From NCBI RefSeq assembly GCF_017815515.1, contig NZ_CP072611.1:2170001-2234000 (forward strand): a stretch of 64,000 nt of DNA. The letters run 5' to 3'. The stretch comes from Aureimonas populi (lineage in GTDB: Bacteria; Pseudomonadota; Alphaproteobacteria; Rhizobiales; Rhizobiaceae). The translations under genes were made by a program, and so were the position numbers. The notes beneath the pieces were generated by a model. That model was not told the origin of the DNA. It saw only the letters and a program-made list of their open reading frames with translations, and did not search any database. How positions within the stretch are numbered: position 1 is the first letter of the stretch; the number at the start of each line of letters is the position of its first letter. This document shows, in pieces, positions 19,649 to 32,125 of this stretch.

Positions 19649-19660
19649 AAGGTGGGCGCC

Positions 19661-19689
19661 CCGACCGGCCGGCCTCGCCGGCCGGTCGG
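19661..19689 (+). repeat. Perfect 12-bp hairpin before trkH
   Basis: CCGACCGGCCGG (19661-19672) and CCGGCCGGTCGG (19678-19689) form a perfect stem around CCTCG. It begins 13 bases after the exporter stop and ends just before the trkH ribosome binding site. No T run follows, so it may stabilise the upstream message or limit readthrough rather than terminate. Confidence 0.8.
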
Positions 19690-19709
19690 CCCAGCCGGGG
19701 GAGGCTCCC

Positions 19710-21155
19710 ATCTTCAGGTCGCTCGCCCACGTCGCCTCGCTCTTCGGCATCGCGCTTGCCGCCGCGATGCTGCTGCCCGCGCTGGTGGACCATGCCGACC
19801 ACAATGACGACTGGGTCGTCTTCATCGGATCGAGCGCGCTGGTGGCGGCGGTCTGCGCGCTGGTGGCCGTGGCCACGCGCGGCGAGCGCATCGTGATGAC
19901 GCAGCGCCTCGGCTTCCTGCTCGTGACCTGCGTCTGGCTCACCGCCTCCGTCGTCGGCGCGCTGCCGCTTTATCTCTCCGGCCTCGGCATCACTTTCGAG
20001 ACGGCCGTCTACGAGGCGGTCTCGGGCGTGACGACGACCGGCGGCACGGCGCTGACGGGGCTCGATTCCATGCCGCGCGGCGTGCTTCTGTGGCGCTCGC
20101 TCCTGCAATGGCTGGGCGGCATCGGCCTCGTGGCCATGATGGTGCTGATCCTGCCGCAGCTTCGCGGCGGCGGGCAGTCGCTGTTCCAGCTCGAAAGCTC
20201 GGACCGCTCCGACAAGCTCCTGCCGCGCTTCAGCCAGCTCGCCAGCGCGCTCGTCTGGGTCTACGGCGGGCTGACCTTCGCCTGCGCGGCGGCCTACTAC
20301 CTCGCGGGCATGGGGCTGTTCGACGCCGTGAACCACGCCATGACGACCGTGACCACGGCCGGCTTCTCCACCCACGATGCTTCGCTGGGGCGCTACGGCA
20401 CGCCCGCCATCCTCCTCGTCGCCATCCTGTTCATGACGCTGGGGGCGCTGCCGGCGGTCCTCTACATCCGCATCTTCCTGCCGCGCTCGTTCCAGCGCTG
20501 GTCGGACCCGCAGGTCCTGGTCTTCCTCGCCATCTGCCTCGTGTTCGGCCTCGCGCTCTCGGCCGTGCGCTATTTCCTGGAAGGCGTGGCGGCGGGCACC
20601 GCGCTGCTGACGGGCTTCTTCAACCTCATCTCGCTCATCACCACCACGGGCTTTTCCACGCAGGACTACATGCTCTGGCCGAACGCGGCGCTGGGCATCC
20701 TCCTTCCGGCGCTGTTCATCGGCGGCTGCGCGGGCTCGACGGCGGGCGGCTTCAAGGTCAACAGGCTCGTCATCCTCTTCTCTCTCGTCAGCGCCAATTT
20801 CCGCCGCCTCCTTCGCCCGCACGCGGTGGAGCGGCTGAAATACGGGCGGATCGACATCACTCCCGCGATGATCGAGACGCTGATGATCTTCATCACGCTC
20901 TATCTCGTGCTCGTCGTGGCCGGCACGATCGCGATGACGATGCTGGGCGTCGATTTCCTCTCCGCCTTCTCCGGCTCGCTTTCGGCGGTGGGCAATGTGG
21001 GGCCGGGCTTCGGGCCGCTCATCGGCCCGGCCGGCAATTTCTCCGCCCTGCCGGACGGCGCCCTCTGGGTGCTGTCCTTCCTGATGCTGGTGGGGCGGCT
21101 GGAGATCGTCACCGTGCTCATCCTCCTCTCCCCCGATTTCTGGAGGGACCGATGA
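19710..21155 (+). CDS. trkH: TrkH-family potassium uptake protein
   Basis: A 481-residue K+ channel-like subunit of Trk/Ktr uptake systems, with four membrane-pore-membrane repeats. The selectivity-filter loops are visible: TTTGGTALTG, TTAGFSTHD, TTTGFSTQDY and AVGNVGPGFG. The likely start is unusual. GGGGGAGG at 19697-19704 is followed after five bases by ATC, giving (M)FRSLAHVAS, the expected start of helix 1. The frame is open back to a TTG at 19623, but that would translate through the perfect hairpin. The first in-frame ATG (19767) lies inside helix 1. The stop overlaps the next start (ATGA). Confidence 0.88.
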   Translation: MFRSLAHVASLFGIALAAAMLLPALVDHADHNDDWVVFIGSSALVAAVCALVAVATRGERIVMTQRLGFLLVTCVWLTASVVGALPLYLSGLGITFETAVYEAVSGVTTTGGTALTGLDSMPRGVLLWRSLLQWLGGIGLVAMMVLILPQLRGGGQSLFQLESSDRSDKLLPRFSQLASALVWVYGGLTFACAAAYYLAGMGLFDAVNHAMTTVTTAGFSTHDASLGRYGTPAILLVAILFMTLGALPAVLYIRIFLPRSFQRWSDPQVLVFLAICLVFGLALSAVRYFLEGVAAGTALLTGFFNLISLITTTGFSTQDYMLWPNAALGILLPALFIGGCAGSTAGGFKVNRLVILFSLVSANFRRLLRPHAVERLKYGRIDITPAMIETLMIFITLYLVLVVAGTIAMTMLGVDFLSAFSGSLSAVGNVGPGFGPLIGPAGNFSALPDGALWVLSFLMLVGRLEIVTVLILLSPDFWRDR

Positions 21156-21961
21156 TCCCCTGCCGCTTTATCAATCTCGACCGGGCCGGGGAGCGCCGCC
21201 TGGCGATGGAGCGCCAGGGGCGGCGGCTGGGGCTGGGGCTGGAGCGGGTGCGGGCGGTGGAGGCGGCCGAGATCACGCCGGCCCGCGCGGCCGCGCTGGG
21301 GCGCTCCTGGGAGCGGCCGCTCTCGCTTCCCGAACTCGCCTGCTTCCTCTCGCACCACGCCCTCTGGGAGCGGATCGTGGAGGAGGGGCGGCCGGCGCTG
21401 ATCCTGGAGGACGACGCCGTGCTGTCGCCGCGCATCCTCGACGCGCTGGCGGCGGCCGAGGCGCTGGAGGGCGTCGATCTTCTGAACTTCGAGGATTTCG
21501 GCAAGCGCCGCTTCGTGGCGCGCCATGGCGCGCGGCCGCTCGGGCCGGGACTCTCCCGCATCCGGCTCTATCGCGACAAGGCGGGTTCGGCGGCCTATCT
21601 CCTGTGGCCCTCGGGCGCGCGCAAGCTCCTTCTGCGGGCCGAGAAGGGCGCGGCCCCCGCCGACGCCTTCATCCACGGCGCGGGGCTGGAGGCCTGGCTC
21701 TGCGAGCCGGCGCTGGCCGCGCAGACGCATGTCCTCGCCCAGCGCGGGATCGGCGCCCAGGCCGCCAGCAGCGTGCAGGCGCGGCGCGAGAGGCTGGCCG
21801 TGGCGCCGGCCAATGCACGCTTCCTCGCCCGGCGCGTGGGCACGCAGCTCCGGCTCGCCCTGCACCATGCCGCCCGGCTGACGAGGGCCGACTACAGGCG
21901 CGTCGCGCTCGACGAGGGCGTGCGCCCGGACGCCGGGGAACCGCCCATCAGCCGCCGGTAG
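21152..21961 (+). CDS. Glycosyltransferase family 25 (LPS/LOS biosynthesis)
   Basis: A 269-residue GT25 enzyme that transfers a sugar, often galactose, to LPS or LOS. The opening CRFINLDRAGERRLAMERQ, then LSLPELACFLSHHALWERI and ALILEDDAVLSP (the metal-binding DD), are the hallmark blocks. The start overlaps the trkH stop by four bases, so the two are translationally coupled although functionally unrelated. The last 70 bases overlap the 3' end of the convergent lpcC-type gene. Confidence 0.88.
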   Translation: MIPCRFINLDRAGERRLAMERQGRRLGLGLERVRAVEAAEITPARAAALGRSWERPLSLPELACFLSHHALWERIVEEGRPALILEDDAVLSPRILDALAAAEALEGVDLLNFEDFGKRRFVARHGARPLGPGLSRIRLYRDKAGSAAYLLWPSGARKLLLRAEKGAAPADAFIHGAGLEAWLCEPALAAQTHVLAQRGIGAQAASSVQARRERLAVAPANARFLARRVGTQLRLALHHAARLTRADYRRVALDEGVRPDAGEPPISRR

Positions 21962-22989
21962 ACCGCTTCCAGCGCCCGCGCCTCGTTTTCGATGGAAAAA
22001 CGCGCGGCCACATGCGCGCGTGCATTCGCGCCGGCCGCGATGCGCCGGCCGTCCTCGTCCATCAGCGCGCCGGCGGCCCGCGCCATCGCGTCCGCTTGGC
22101 CGGCCGGCACGATGATGCCGGTCTCGCCCGACCCGGTGACGATGATTTCGCTGAAAGCCCCGACATCGGCCGCCACGACCGGCACGCCGCTCGCCATCGC
22201 CTCCAGCGGGGTGAGGCCGAAGCCCTCCCAGCGCTGCGGCGCGACGAAGAGATCGAGCGCGCGATACCAGGGGGGGATGTTCGTGTGCTCGCCGACGAAG
22301 AGGATACGCTCGGCAAGGCCCGCCTCCGCGACCCTGCGCCTCAAGCCGGCCTCGAAGGACTCGTGCGGGCCGGTGGCCCGGCCGGCGACGATGGCCGTCC
22401 AGCCGGGGCGCGCGGGCAGGAGCGCGATCATCGCATCGACGAAGAGGTCCGTGCCCTTCTGCCGGCGCACGCGCCCGAAACAGCCCACGATCTTCTGCTC
22501 CGCCGGCAGGCCGAGCGCGGCCTTGGCGGCCGCCTTGTCCGGCGCGGGATGGAAGCGCTGCGTGTCGATGCCGTGGAGGATGACCTCATGGGCGCCGTCG
22601 AGATAGGAGCCCGTGCGCGCGCTGGTGGCCACCACCGCGTCCATGCGGCCGATCAGCCATTTCGTATAGGCGGTGTGCCGGCGCTGGGAGGCGGAGGTGA
22701 AGACGAGCTTCAGCGGCATTCGCAACAGGTCGCGCATCACGATGCCGGGCAGCATCTCCACATTGCGGCGCGCGTGCCAGACGCGCACCATGCGCCCGCG
22801 CGGCGCGCGCCATAGACCGGGAAGCTGCGAGAGGCGAAGGCGCGGCAGGGAAGCGGGCAGGCCGGGGCCGAGCACCGCGATTCCCAGCGCCCGCGACTGC
22901 ACGGGCACGAGCTGGATGATGGTGGAGGTGACGCCCGACAGCCGCTTCTTGAAGTTCGGGGCGATGACCTCGCATTCGCGCATGTCCAT
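21892..22989 (-). CDS. lpcC: Glycosyltransferase family 4, LPS core mannosyltransferase LpcC-like
   Basis: A 365-residue GT-B enzyme that probably adds a sugar to the LPS inner core from a nucleotide donor. The N-terminus CEVIAPNFKKRLSGVTSTI and VQSRALGIAVLGPGLP match the rhizobial LpcC family as I recall it. The C-terminal donor domain has GCFGRVRRQKGTDLFVDAM and EGFGLTPLEAMASGVPVVA with the conserved E-x7-E. It follows greA on the same strand after 128 bases. Its 3' end overlaps that of the GT25 gene tail to tail, so this is a small LPS locus built from two converging units. Confidence 0.82.
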   Translation of the reverse strand: MDMRECEVIAPNFKKRLSGVTSTIIQLVPVQSRALGIAVLGPGLPASLPRLRLSQLPGLWRAPRGRMVRVWHARRNVEMLPGIVMRDLLRMPLKLVFTSASQRRHTAYTKWLIGRMDAVVATSARTGSYLDGAHEVILHGIDTQRFHPAPDKAAAKAALGLPAEQKIVGCFGRVRRQKGTDLFVDAMIALLPARPGWTAIVAGRATGPHESFEAGLRRRVAEAGLAERILFVGEHTNIPPWYRALDLFVAPQRWEGFGLTPLEAMASGVPVVAADVGAFSEIIVTGSGETGIIVPAGQADAMARAAGALMDEDGRRIAAGANARAHVAARFSIENEARALEAVYRRLMGGSPASGRTPSSSATRL

Positions 22990-23117
22990 GGTCAGGCTTT
23001 CCCGGCCGCGGGCAGGAGGGCGCGGACCGACTCGCGATGCGAGACGGCCGGCGCGCTTGCCTCATGCGCCGCGCGGGCGACGGCTCCGGCCCTTGTTCGC
23101 GGCGTCACGGAATGCCG

Positions 23118-23591
23118 TCAGACCCAGCGGATCTCGAGCACCTCGTAGGAGCGCGCGCCGCCGGGGGCGGCCACTTCCACCGTGTCGCCCTCGCCCTTGC
23201 CGATGAGGGCGCGCGCGATGGGGGAGGTAACGGAGATGCGGCCCTGCTTCACGTCGGCTTCCTGCTCGCCGACGATCTGGTAGGTCTTCTCCTCCTCGGT
23301 GTCCTCGTCCACCAGCTTGACGGTGGCGCCGAACTTGATCTTCTCGCCCGAGAGCTTGGAGACGTCGATGACCTCGGCGCGCGCGGTCAGATCCTCCAGC
23401 TCGGAGATGCGGCCCTCGTTCAGGCTCTGCGATTCCTTGGCCGAATGATACTCGGCATTCTCCGAAAGGTCGCCATGGGCGCGCGCCTCCGAGATCGCCT
23501 GGATGATGCGCGGGCGCTCCTCCTGTTGGCGGCGGCGCAGCTCCTCCTTCAGGGCCTCGAACCCGCTCACGGTCATCGGGACCTTTTCCAT
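23118..23591 (-). CDS. greA: Transcription elongation factor GreA
   Basis: A 157-residue factor that rescues backtracked RNA polymerase by stimulating transcript cleavage. The N-terminal coiled coil (about 1-75) carries [18 protein letters not shown] with the acidic tip residues, and the C-terminal FKBP-like domain includes [18 protein letters not shown]. Length is standard. It lies between carB and the LpcC-type gene on the same strand. Confidence 0.97.
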   Translation of the reverse strand: MEKVPMTVSGFEALKEELRRRQQEERPRIIQAISEARAHGDLSENAEYHSAKESQSLNEGRISELEDLTARAEVIDVSKLSGEKIKFGATVKLVDEDTEEEKTYQIVGEQEADVKQGRISVTSPIARALIGKGEGDTVEVAAPGGARSYEVLEIRWV

Positions 23592-23664
23592 GCCATCACC
23601 TCATCGCCGGGGCGCCGGCGTGCGTACCGGAGCCCCCTTCTTTCGTTGGCCGGCAGCCTTGCCG

Positions 23665-23703
23665 GATAAAATTGCGGACCGGCCCCTTGGAGGAGACCGG
23701 TCC
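23665..23703 (-). terminator. Probable terminator after carB
   Basis: Read leftwards, GGACCGGT and GCCGGTCC (23703-23696 and 23683-23676) form an 8-bp stem with one imperfect pair around a 12-base loop. GCAATTTTAT follows. It lies about 50 bases after the carB stop and before greA. Confidence 0.5.
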
Positions 23704-23753
23704 CTGAGAGAATCAGTTGCACCCTGGGATCAGACACCCCGGCCGCAAAGAGT

Positions 23754-27182
<3,429 letters not shown>

Positions 27183-27379
27183 CGGGCCGTCCGTCTTGTT
27201 CGTGCGCGCGAAGACCCGGGCCGCATGGGGCGCGGCCGGGTGCGGCGTCGTCTGTCTAAAGGCTGGAAGCGGCTTATAGGCGAGGCGCAGCGCCGGGGGA
27301 ACCCCCGCGAGGCGCTTCTCGACGCTTTGCCGGGTGGATAGGCTGGGAGGCGATGACGGGCTTGGCGCCGGGAGAGCGA

Positions 27380-27631
27380 ATGACGGCGGAAGAAGGTGTG
27401 CAGCCACGAAAGCTGAGCGAGGGTGCACGAGAGAAGATCAAGCTGCGCGCGACCTATGTGAACGGCATCGCGAACGCGTTTATCGTGGCCGCGGTGCTGA
27501 CCATCCCGCTCTCGATGCTGAGCGATATGCTTCATCCGGCGTCCGGCGTTCCATTCTCGGCACTTTGCCTTTTCGTCAGCCTGCGCCCACATTGGCTGGC
27601 GCAGGGCGCTCTCGACGGGCTGGACCGATGA
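27380..27631 (+). CDS. Small hypothetical membrane protein
   Basis: An 83-residue protein of unknown function. The N-terminal 27 residues are charged ([18 protein letters not shown]). Then comes a membrane segment [20 protein letters not shown], and a second hydrophobic stretch [26 protein letters not shown] lies a few bases before the ATG at 27380, which I prefer over an ATG nine codons earlier. The stop overlaps the next start (ATGA). Both genes sit between carB and carA, on the opposite strand. Confidence 0.5.
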   Translation: MTAEEGVQPRKLSEGAREKIKLRATYVNGIANAFIVAAVLTIPLSMLSDMLHPASGVPFSALCLFVSLRPHWLAQGALDGLDR

Positions 27632-27795
27632 ACTGGGAAATCGCGATCTATTTCCTCTGGATGCCGCTCCTCGCCTGGGTAGCCATCGCGTCGTTGCGCT
27701 GGCACGACAGAGGCGCGGCGCAGGCGCTAGGCGCTTACGCCGCCCGTTTCGCGCGGTGCGCGTCGATCATGTCGAAGAAGCGCTGGAAGAGGTAG
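27628..27795 (+). CDS. Very small hypothetical membrane protein
   Basis: A 55-residue frame starting in the stop codon of the previous gene. [20 protein letters not shown] is a single membrane segment; the rest is basic and ends SKKRWKR. The last 60 bases are antisense to the end of carA. The ATGA coupling and membrane character support a real gene, but the tail may only be an artefact of the antisense carA codons. Confidence 0.4.
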   Translation: MNWEIAIYFLWMPLLAWVAIASLRWHDRGAAQALGAYAARFARCASIMSKKRWKR

Positions 27796-28919
27796 TGCGA
27801 ATCCTGCGGGCCGGGTGAGGCTTCGGGATGGTGCTGCACGGAGAAGACCGGGGCGTCCTTCACCCGCAGGCCGCAATTGGTGCCGTCGAACAGGGAGACA
27901 TGGGTCTCCTCCACGCTCGCGGGCAGCGAATCGGCGGCGACGGCGAAGCCGTGGTTCATAGAGACGATCTCGACCTTGCCGGTGGTGAAGTCCTTGACCG
28001 GATGGTTCGCGCCGTGGTGGCCCTGGTGCATCTTCTGCGTGGTGCCGCCCAGCGCCAGCGCCAGGAGCTGGTGGCCGAGGCAGATGCCGAACATGGGAAT
28101 GCCGGTCGTGGCCAGCTCCCGGATGACGGGCACGGCATATTGCCCCGTTGCCGCCGGGTCGCCGGGGCCGTTGGAGAGGAAGATGCCGTCCGGGGCGTGG
28201 CTGAGCACCTCCTCGGCGCTGGCCGTCGGCGGCACGATGACGACGCGCGCCCCGTGGCCGGACATCAGCCGGAGGATGTTGCGCTTGGCGCCGTAGTCGA
28301 TGGCGACGACGGTGTAGCGATGATCGGACGGGCGCCCGTAGCCGGCGTCCCAGGCCCAGGTGCCTTCTTCCCAGATCTCGGTGCGCGCGGAGGCGGCGTC
28401 CTTCGCCAGGTCCAGCCCCTCCAGCCCGCTCCAGCCGGCCGCGCGCCGGCGCAGGGCCTCCACGTCGAAGCGGCCGTCCGGCGAATGGGCGATGACGGCG
28501 TTGGGCATGCCCTTCTCGCGGATGAGGGCGGTGAGCGCGCGCGTGTCGATGCCCGACAGCGCGACGATGCCGCGCGCCTTCAGCCAGGCATCGAGAGGAC
28601 CGGTGGACCGGTAGTTGGAGGGGGCAGAGACCTCCGCGCGGAAGATCGCGCCCACCGCGCCGACGCCATTCTCGGGAACGAGGTCTTCCAGATCCTCCTC
28701 GTTCGCCCCGACATTGCCGATATGGGGGAAGGTGAAGGTGACGATCTGCCGGGCGTAGGACGGATCGGTCAGGATCTCCTGGTAGCCGGTGAGCGAGGTG
28801 TTGAAGCACACCTCGCCGAGCGCCTTGCCCGTCGCGCCCAGCCCGTCGCCCTCGATGACCGTTCCGTCGGCCAGCACCAGAAGGGCGGTCGGCGTGCGTG
28901 TGCTCCAGCCTTCGCTCAT
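27735..28919 (-). CDS. carA: Carbamoyl-phosphate synthase small subunit CarA
   Basis: A 394-residue glutaminase subunit that feeds ammonia to CarB. The N-terminal domain has [16 protein letters not shown] and [15 protein letters not shown]. The class I glutamine amidotransferase domain has the nucleophile Cys in [14 protein letters not shown] and the catalytic His/Glu in HHPEASPGP. The start [10 protein letters not shown] has GGAG nine bases upstream; an ATG five codons earlier (28934) is possible. It follows lrgAB on the same strand after a short gap. Confidence 0.96.
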   Translation of the reverse strand: MSEGWSTRTPTALLVLADGTVIEGDGLGATGKALGEVCFNTSLTGYQEILTDPSYARQIVTFTFPHIGNVGANEEDLEDLVPENGVGAVGAIFRAEVSAPSNYRSTGPLDAWLKARGIVALSGIDTRALTALIREKGMPNAVIAHSPDGRFDVEALRRRAAGWSGLEGLDLAKDAASARTEIWEEGTWAWDAGYGRPSDHRYTVVAIDYGAKRNILRLMSGHGARVVIVPPTASAEEVLSHAPDGIFLSNGPGDPAATGQYAVPVIRELATTGIPMFGICLGHQLLALALGGTTQKMHQGHHGANHPVKDFTTGKVEIVSMNHGFAVAADSLPASVEETHVSLFDGTNCGLRVKDAPVFSVQHHPEASPGPQDSHYLFQRFFDMIDAHRAKRAA

Positions 28920-28991
28920 CGCAAGGGTCTCCATTAGGCGGTCTTTGTCCGTTGATCGGGACCTCTTAGCGCCTCCCGGCCATTTGGGCAA

Positions 28992-29714
28992 TCAGGCGAG
29001 CCAATACCAGAGCAGGGGAAGGAGAAGCGCCGTGGCGATGGCGTTCAGCCCCATGGCGAGGCCGGAGAAGGCGCCGGTCACCTCGCTCTCCTGAAAGGCG
29101 CGCGCCGTGCCGATGCCGTGCGAGGCGGTGCCGAGCGCCAGCCCGCGCGAGGCGGGATCGTCGATGCGCAGGAGGCTCAGCAGCGCGGGCCCCAGCATCG
29201 CCCCCAGCATGCCCGTCATCAGGACGAAGACCGCCGACAGCGAAGGCGGGCCGCCCAGCGCCTCGGTGATGGCCATGGCGACGGGCGTGGTCGCGGCCTT
29301 TGGCGCGAGCGCGGTGACGATGTCGCCGGGAGCCGAGAAGAGGCGCGCGATGCCCACGGCGGTGAGGATGGAGGTGAGCGACCCCGCCACGAGGCTGGCC
29401 AGGATGGCCTTCCAGCTCTTCCTGATGCGCTCGAACTGCCGGTAGAGCGGCACGGCGAGCGCGACGGTGGCCGGGCCGAGCAGGAAATGCACGAACTGCG
29501 CGCCGTCGAAATAGGTCTGGTAGCCCGTATCGGTGAGGAGGAGGACGCCCACCACGATGAGGATGGCCAGAAGCACCGGGTTGACGATGGCCATGAACCC
29601 GCTGCGCACGTGCAGCGCCATGCCGATCTGGTAGGCGACGAGCGTCAGCAGCAGCGCAAAGAGCGGCGTCGTCGCCAGATAGACCCAGATGTCGGGAACC
29701 GTATCGCGAATCAT
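28992..29714 (-). CDS. lrgB: LrgB/CidB-family membrane protein
   Basis: A 240-residue protein with about seven membrane helices. The conserved core LAPKAATTPVAMAITEALGG and GTASHGIGTARA identifies the LrgB family. Relatives affect autolysis in Gram-positive bacteria or carry glycolate/pyruvate; the role in alphaproteobacteria is not settled. Its start overlaps the end of lrgA by four bases, so the pair is coupled. carA follows after a short gap. Confidence 0.9.
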   Translation of the reverse strand: MIRDTVPDIWVYLATTPLFALLLTLVAYQIGMALHVRSGFMAIVNPVLLAILIVVGVLLLTDTGYQTYFDGAQFVHFLLGPATVALAVPLYRQFERIRKSWKAILASLVAGSLTSILTAVGIARLFSAPGDIVTALAPKAATTPVAMAITEALGGPPSLSAVFVLMTGMLGAMLGPALLSLLRIDDPASRGLALGTASHGIGTARAFQESEVTGAFSGLAMGLNAIATALLLPLLWYWLA

Positions 29715-30058
29715 CGGGCGGCCTTCCCGGACAGCCGCCGCATCAGGAGACCGGTGACGGCGATGGTGGCCAGCGTCGAGACGAGAAGCGCGGCGGCGAT
29801 GGCGGGCGCCGCCTCGCCGATGCGCCCCGCATGGAGGATGACGCCCGCGCCGGCGGGCACGAAGAGCAGCGAGAGATGGGACAGGAGGCCCTCGCCGACC
29901 GCGGCGATGCCCGCCGGCACCGAGCCGCGCAGGACGAGGAAGACGAAGAGAAGGACCATGCCCAGGACCGGCCCCGGCAGGGGAAGGCCCGAGAGCACGG
30001 CGATGAACTCGCCGATGAACTGGAACAGGAAGATCGCCGTGAACGCGCGAAGCAGCAT
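29711..30058 (-). CDS. lrgA: LrgA/CidA-family holin-like protein
   Basis: A 115-residue protein with four membrane helices. It contains QFIGEFIAVLSGLPLPGPVLGM and HLSLLFVPAGAGVI, the two conserved blocks of the CidA/LrgA family. It is the expected partner of the coupled lrgB gene. It is divergent from dnaG, sharing a 129-base promoter region. Confidence 0.9.
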   Translation of the reverse strand: MLLRAFTAIFLFQFIGEFIAVLSGLPLPGPVLGMVLLFVFLVLRGSVPAGIAAVGEGLLSHLSLLFVPAGAGVILHAGRIGEAAPAIAAALLVSTLATIAVTGLLMRRLSGKAAR

Positions 30059-30187
30059 GGAACGTGCGGGCCTTTCGAGACGGGCTGGTCGAGAAATTGC
30101 CTCCCTGCGCGTTTCTTACGCCTGTGGAAAGCTGTTGAGAACCATCCCCGGCTGGCATCTTGCTCCGCGCGGGGCGATATGGAGGCC

Positions 30188-32125
30188 ATGCGCTTCTCAC
30201 CCCAGTTCCTCGACGACATCCGTGCGCGCGTTCCCATCTCGGACGTGATCGGGCGGCGGGTGACGTGGGACCGGCGCAAGACGCAGAGCTCGCGCGGCGA
30301 CTACTGGGCCTGCTGCCCGTTCCATGGCGAGAAATCGCCCTCCTTCCACTGCGAGGACGCCAAGGGCCGCTATCACTGCTTCGGCTGCGGCGTGTCCGGT
30401 GACCATTTCCGCTTCCTCACCGAGCTGGAGGGGATGAGCTTTCCCGAGGCGGTCGAGCGGCTGGCCGGCGAGGCCGGGCTCCCCATGCCGGCGCGCGACC
30501 CCGATGCGGAGCGGCACGAGAAGGAGCGCGCGAGCGTTCTGGACGCGCTGGCGCTGGCCGCCGGCTTCTTCCGGCAGAGCCTCAGCGAGGCGCCGGGGGC
30601 GAAGGCGCGGGCCTATCTGCGCGACCGGGGCCTGAACCCAGCCACGCAAAAGCTCTTCGGCCTCGGCTACGCGCCCGACAGCCGCTCGGCGCTGAAGGAG
30701 TTCCTCGCCGCCAGGAACGTCGGCAAGGCCGAGATCGAGGGGGCGGGGCTCGTGGTGCACGGCGAGGGAATCGCCGTGTCCTACGACCGCTTCCGCGACC
30801 GGGTGATGTTCCCCATCGAGGACGCGCGCGAAAGGATCATCGCCTTCGGCGGCCGGGCGCTCGGCCCCGGCGTGCCGGCGAAATATTTGAACTCGCCCGA
30901 GACCGAGGTCTTCCACAAGGGCGACAACCTCTTCAACCTCGCCCGGGCGCGGCGCGGCGCGAGGGACGCGGGAACGCTTCTGGTGGTGGAAGGCTACATG
31001 GATGTCATCGCCATCCATCAGGCCGGCTTCGAGAATGCCGTCGCCCCGCTCGGCACGGCGCTGACGGAGCGCCAGCTCGACCTTCTGTGGCGCAACGCCG
31101 CCGAGCCCGTCCTGTGCTTCGACGGCGACGCGGCGGGTCTGAAGGCCGCGCACCGGGCGGCGGAGCTGGCCTTGCCGCAGCTCAAGCCCGGCCGCTCCCT
31201 GCGCTTCGCGCTCCTGCCCGAGGGCAAGGACCCGGACGATCTCGTCCAGTCCGGCGGCCCCGAGGCCTTCCGCGCGGTGATCGAGGGCGCTCGCCCGCTG
31301 GCCGACCTCCTGTGGATGCGCGAGACGGCCGGCGGCGTCTTCGACACGCCCGAGCGCCGCGCCGACCTGGAGCAGCGCCTCAAGGGGCTGGCCCGCCGGA
31401 TCGGCGACGAGAGCGTGCGGCGCCACTACGCGCAGGACATGGAGGAGCGGCTGGCCGGCTTCTTCGGCCCGCCCGCCGGCGCGCGGCGCGGGGAGGGGCG
31501 CCGGGGCGCGCGGCCGGAGCGCGACGCCGGGCGGGGCCGGCGCGGCGGCTCCAGCCCCAAGCGCTCCGTGGTGTCGGAACGGCTGATGCGCTCGGGGCTG
31601 ATGCGCGGCGCCGGCGCCGCCTCCGCGAGCCCGAGGGAGATCGCCATCGTGGTCGGCTTCGTGAACCACCCCGCGCTGCTGGGCGAGGCCTTCGACCATT
31701 TCGCCGACCTGGAGCTGCCGGAGGGGGAGCTGGCGCGACTTCGCTCGGCGGTGCTGGACGTCTACGCCGACCATCTGCCCCATTCGCGCGAGGAGATCGT
31801 GGCGGAGCTCGCGCGGCGGGGCATGGGCGCGACCTTCGCCTCTTTCGAGGAGCGGCTGCGGATGCTGGGCGTCTGGTCGCTGCTGGAAGGGGCGGCGCTG
31901 GAGGATGCGCGCGAGACGATGCGCCAGGCGCTTCACTTGCAGCATCGGTTCCACTCCTTACATAGGGAGCTGCGTCAGGCGGAAGCGACGCTCGCGGCCG
32001 AGTTTTCCGAGATCGCCTATATCCAGATGATCGAGATCAAGCGCGAGATCGACAATTTCGCGGGGACGGAGGCGCTGATCGACGGCTTCGGCCTTCTTTC
32101 GGGCCGCCCCGCGCGAGGCGGATAG
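30188..32125 (+). CDS. dnaG: DNA primase DnaG
   Basis: A 645-residue primase that makes RNA primers at the replication fork. The N-terminal zinc-binding domain has CPFH (43-46) and CFGC (64-67). The catalytic Toprim core includes LLVVEGYMDVIAIHQ and CFDGDAAGLKAA. The C-terminal part binds DnaB helicase, and a basic Gly/Arg-rich linker lies near residue 430. The start MRFSPQFLDD matches relatives; an ATG three codons earlier (30179) is in frame. It precedes rpoD, the common bacterial arrangement. Confidence 0.96.
   Translation: MRFSPQFLDDIRARVPISDVIGRRVTWDRRKTQSSRGDYWACCPFHGEKSPSFHCEDAKGRYHCFGCGVSGDHFRFLTELEGMSFPEAVERLAGEAGLPMPARDPDAERHEKERASVLDALALAAGFFRQSLSEAPGAKARAYLRDRGLNPATQKLFGLGYAPDSRSALKEFLAARNVGKAEIEGAGLVVHGEGIAVSYDRFRDRVMFPIEDARERIIAFGGRALGPGVPAKYLNSPETEVFHKGDNLFNLARARRGARDAGTLLVVEGYMDVIAIHQAGFENAVAPLGTALTERQLDLLWRNAAEPVLCFDGDAAGLKAAHRAAELALPQLKPGRSLRFALLPEGKDPDDLVQSGGPEAFRAVIEGARPLADLLWMRETAGGVFDTPERRADLEQRLKGLARRIGDESVRRHYAQDMEERLAGFFGPPAGARRGEGRRGARPERDAGRGRRGGSSPKRSVVSERLMRSGLMRGAGAASASPREIAIVVGFVNHPALLGEAFDHFADLELPEGELARLRSAVLDVYADHLPHSREEIVAELARRGMGATFASFEERLRMLGVWSLLEGAALEDARETMRQALHLQHRFHSLHRELRQAEATLAAEFSEIAYIQMIEIKREIDNFAGTEALIDGFGLLSGRPARGG

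Noticed and set aside
17576..19942. A 788-codon open frame antisense to the ABC exporter
   Set aside because: Long antisense frames are expected at this GC content. The opposite strand has full ABC motifs, while this frame is His/Arg/Ala-rich without domains.
27183..27428. N-terminal extension of carB by 82 codons
   Set aside because: It is rich in Pro/Ala and overlaps the start of the divergent small gene. The conserved CarB N-terminus begins at 27182.
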